Source of the DNA: Desulfosporosinus sp. UBA4726 | GTDB taxonomy: Bacteria; Bacillota; Desulfitobacteriia; Desulfitobacteriales; Desulfitobacteriaceae | Assembly: GCA_002404215.1 (NCBI GenBank) | Contig: DHJG01000177.1 | Coordinates: 17,249 to 25,474 of the forward strand | Reading direction: 5' to 3' | DNA length: 8,226 nucleotides | Part shown: positions 6,085 through 8,226 of the stretch, one piece after another | Layout of the letters: each line of letters begins with the position of its first letter | Numbering within the stretch: the stretch's first letter is position 1 | Notes under the pieces: model-generated | Told to the model about the DNA's origin: nothing | What the model saw: the letters and a program-made list of their open reading frames with translations, nothing else | The model's database searches: none | Program-made: the position numbers and the translations under genes

Positions 6085-6771
6085 ATGGAATTGTTCAAAT
6101 TTAATACCGAGGAAGAATTATGTTGTAAAGTAGAAGGAAACGGCAAATTTTGCGCTAAGAAAGGGGCCATGGTTGCCTTTAAAGGTAATTTCACCTTTGA
6201 TAAAATGTTACTAGGGCCTAATAGCGGTGGGGGTACAATGAATGCTCTGTTGGGCTTGGCTAAACGAAAATTAACAGGTGAAAATATTGAACTTATGACG
6301 GTTGAAGGTTCAGGAATAATATATTTAGCAAAAAATGCTTATCACGTTTCAGTCTTTGAGCTTGAGCCCGGCGATTGTTTATCTGTTGAAAGCGAAAATC
6401 TTCTTGCTTTTCCTATAGACCTTAAATATGATGTGCGCTTGCTAGGAAGTGGTGTTTTATCTCAAAAAGGATTAGCGACAACAGTCCTCACCAATACCTC
6501 AAACCAAATCCAGCAAGTTGCCGTGATGACCGATGGTAATCCTCTCATGCTTGAAGCACCTTGCGTTGTTGATCCTGATGCTGTAGTTGCATGGACAAGT
6601 GGTCCTGACGGAGGTGGCGATCCACGTGTTGCCACGAATAATTTCAGCTGGAAAACAGCTATTGGGCAAACTTCCGGAGAATCCTATCAGCTTCAATTTA
6701 ACCAACCTAATCAAATGGTACTCGTTCAACCATCTGAACGACTATCTGGCTTAAAGATTAGTATCGATTAA
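6085..6771 (+). CDS. AIM24 (DUF124) family protein
   Basis: This 228-residue protein starts at ATG 6085, with AAAAGGAG (6074-6081) ending 3 bases before it. It has no signal peptide. The glycine-rich, strand-dominated pattern is that of the AIM24 family: an early KGAMVAFKGNFTFD stretch, the GPNSGGGTMNALLGLAKRKLTGE segment (about 45-67, given here in part), GSGIIYLA (about 76-83), LEPGDCLSVESENLLAF (about 92-108), and a C-terminal strand repeat with TSGPDGGGDP. The fold is a twofold or threefold repeated beta structure. The name comes from a yeast mitochondrial inner-membrane protein; bacterial members have no settled function, so none is given. It is a single-gene unit, divergent from the selenoprotein operon on its left and convergent with ileS on its right, with a strong hairpin 9 bases after its stop. 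Family assignment is confident. Confidence 0.87.
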   Translation: MELFKFNTEEELCCKVEGNGKFCAKKGAMVAFKGNFTFDKMLLGPNSGGGTMNALLGLAKRKLTGENIELMTVEGSGIIYLAKNAYHVSVFELEPGDCLSVESENLLAFPIDLKYDVRLLGSGVLSQKGLATTVLTNTSNQIQQVAVMTDGNPLMLEAPCVVDPDAVVAWTSGPDGGGDPRVATNNFSWKTAIGQTSGESYQLQFNQPNQMVLVQPSERLSGLKISID

Positions 6772-6780
6772 TTAAAGAAA

Positions 6781-6824
6781 ACAAAGCAAGGCTGGAAGCT
6801 ATACCGCTTCCAGCCTTGCTTTGT
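6781..6824. terminator. perfect 19-bp hairpin terminator between AIM24 gene and ileS
   Basis: ACAAAGCAAGGCTGGAAGC (6781-6799) pairs without mismatch with 6806-6824 around the 6-base loop tatacc. It lies between two convergent genes (stops at 6771 and 6835), so it can terminate both transcripts. The T-rich side is inside the right arm rather than in a long run after it. The CAAGGCTGGAAG core is identical to that of the hairpin at 2555-2594. Confidence 0.82.
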
Positions 6825-6834
6825 AAAGATCCAA

Positions 6835-8226
6835 TTATGATAATTTTTCGAGTTTCAAGCCCGTCTCATGACCATTGAGATTCTGCTTTTCCAAGTCAGC
6901 ATCCTTAACTCTCTCTATATCGTCTGCTAGGGTTTCTTTTTTGATATAGTCTCCATATAGTTTGACAGCCTCAGCTATTTCCTCATCTCCATCAAAGTAT
7001 ATTTTGATCCTGTCCATCATTTCATAGCCATTATTTTTCCTCATTTGCTGTACCTTGGAGACAAGCTCCCTCGCATATCCTTCATCGATCAGCTCTTTGG
7101 TAAGCGTTGTATCAAGTATGACGAATAAATTATTCTCCACAATCATTGTAAAGCCTTCCTTGGCTATGATAGTGGTGATCACATAGTCCTTAACCAAGTC
7201 TAAAATTTCACCCTCAACTTCTATCGGTATTGTTTCACCTGCTTCTAATCTTGGCACAACGGAAGAGGCATCAAGCGCTGCCAGTACTTTGCCTAAGGAC
7301 TTAACTTTTGGTCCGAAGATAGACCCTGCTACTTTGAAATTAGGCTTTAAACTGAAGTGCATATACTGACTTAAATCCTTGGCAAACACAACTGCCTTAA
7401 CATTCAGCTCTTCCTGGATCAAAGGAAGCATGTAGTCGATTAGCTGTTCATATTTACCGTCAATCAAGATCTGTTGGACAGGTTGTCGCACCTTGATTCT
7501 CACTTGTTCCCTTGCCGACCTGCCCAGTCCCACTAGATTTCTCACCAGATCCATTCTAGTTTCCAACTCGTCATCGATCAGCAGTGAATTGGCAACAGGG
7601 TAATCCGCTAAATGAACGGATAGCTCATTGGTCAAGCTTCGATAGAGTTCTTCGGAAATATAGGGTGCAAAAGGCGCTACAAGCTTTGATAGTCCGACAA
7701 GTATTTCATAGGTAGTATTGTAGACCGCTTTCTTGTCATTGGTAAGTTCTGTACCCCAGAAGCGTCTGCGCGAACGTCTTATATACCAATTCGAAAGATC
7801 TTCATTGACAAACTCAGTGATCTTTCTTACTGCTTTGTTCTGATCAAAGACACTAAGATCCGACTCAACCCCCTTTAGAAGGCTGTTGTACTTGGATAGT
7901 ACCCATTGATCAAGCTCTGGTCGATCCTTGTAATCAATAAAGAAGTCTCTGGGATCAAGCTTATCCGTATTGGCATACAAGGAAAAGAAAGCATACACAT
8001 TTCTCATCGTACCAAAAAACTTACTCTGTACCTCCTTGAGGCCTTCAATGTCAAATTTAGTAGGAGTCCAGGCTGGAGAAACATAAAGTAGATACCATCT
8101 TAAAGCATCCGCTCCATATTGATCAAACAGCTCAAAGGGATCGACTGTATTCCCCTTGGATTTAGACATCTTATGACCTTCCCTATCCAGGATCAAATCA
8201 TTAACCAGTACTCGTTTATAGGGCGC
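6835..8226 (-). CDS. ileS: isoleucyl-tRNA synthetase, C-terminal part (cut by window edge)
   Basis: The frame is open to the right edge of the window, so only the last 463 residues are visible; the full enzyme is usually about 1,000 residues or more. The first visible residues (APYKRVLVNDLILDREGHK) lead directly into the class I signature KMSKSKGN (codons at about 8149-8172), which binds and activates ATP with isoleucine. VDPFELFDQYGADALRWYLL follows, then the helical anticodon-binding domain (WVLSKYN, DLSNWYIRRSRRRFW, LVAPFAPYISEELY), and a C-terminal extension with RSAREQVRIKVRQPVQ. The extension and the absence of a C-terminal zinc-knuckle Cys cluster fit the eukaryote-like type 2 IleRS (ileS2 group) rather than the type 1 enzyme. 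It charges tRNA-Ile in the cytoplasm. A TTG within the frame at 8196 is not the start. Any regulatory T-box leader would be outside the window. Confidence 0.95.
   Translation of the reverse strand, partial: APYKRVLVNDLILDREGHKMSKSKGNTVDPFELFDQYGADALRWYLLYVSPAWTPTKFDIEGLKEVQSKFFGTMRNVYAFFSLYANTDKLDPRDFFIDYKDRPELDQWVLSKYNSLLKGVESDLSVFDQNKAVRKITEFVNEDLSNWYIRRSRRRFWGTELTNDKKAVYNTTYEILVGLSKLVAPFAPYISEELYRSLTNELSVHLADYPVANSLLIDDELETRMDLVRNLVGLGRSAREQVRIKVRQPVQQILIDGKYEQLIDYMLPLIQEELNVKAVVFAKDLSQYMHFSLKPNFKVAGSIFGPKVKSLGKVLAALDASSVVPRLEAGETIPIEVEGEILDLVKDYVITTIIAKEGFTMIVENNLFVILDTTLTKELIDEGYARELVSKVQQMRKNNGYEMMDRIKIYFDGDEEIAEAVKLYGDYIKKETLADDIERVKDADLEKQNLNGHETGLKLEKLS

Overview
The window looks like a chromosomal stretch from a Gram-positive, low-to-mid GC, spore-former-type anaerobe of the Clostridia. 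A relative of Desulfosporosinus or Desulfitobacterium is my best guess, from protein style only; no search was run. Supporting signs are strong AGGAG-type ribosome binding sites, GTG and TTG starts, a secreted NlpC/P60 hydrolase with a coiled coil, a 2[4Fe-4S] ferredoxin-like protein and, most tellingly, a gene that appears to use UGA as selenocysteine.

Layout, left to right. A membrane-anchored DUF218 (YdcF/SanA-like) protein runs leftward (2-790). Divergent from it is a small secreted protein of unknown function (932-1516). That gene converges, across a shared hairpin terminator (1641-1677), on a leftward YdjM/DUF457-type membrane metal-dependent hydrolase (1771-2469). A 574-base gap follows, holding a perfect orphan hairpin (2555-2594) and the promoter and leader of the rightward NlpC/P60 peptidoglycan hydrolase gene (3044-4096). 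That gene converges across an 18-bp-stem terminator (4147-4199) on a leftward 4Fe-4S protein gene (4216-5034).

The most notable part is a leftward two-gene unit. It holds a 115-residue (or 95-residue) protein of unknown function (5585-5932) followed after 11 bases by a gene that ordinary ORF calling breaks in two (5247-5573). Read with one in-frame UGA as selenocysteine, the second gene gives an intact 108-residue protein with a Gly-Gly-Sec-Gly-Cys motif and a HesB/IscA-like outline. It has its own ribosome binding site and a hairpin with a GGU apical loop 24 bases after the UGA, as expected for a bacterial SECIS element. A terminator lies 33 bases after its stop codon (5177-5213).

To the right are an AIM24-family protein gene (6085-6771) and, converging on it across a 19-bp perfect hairpin (6781-6824), the 3' part of an isoleucyl-tRNA synthetase gene (6835 to the window edge). 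The genes do not form one pathway. Most are single-gene units separated by hairpins, and four of these hairpins share the same GGCTG(GAAGC) core, which looks like a recurring terminator family in this genome.
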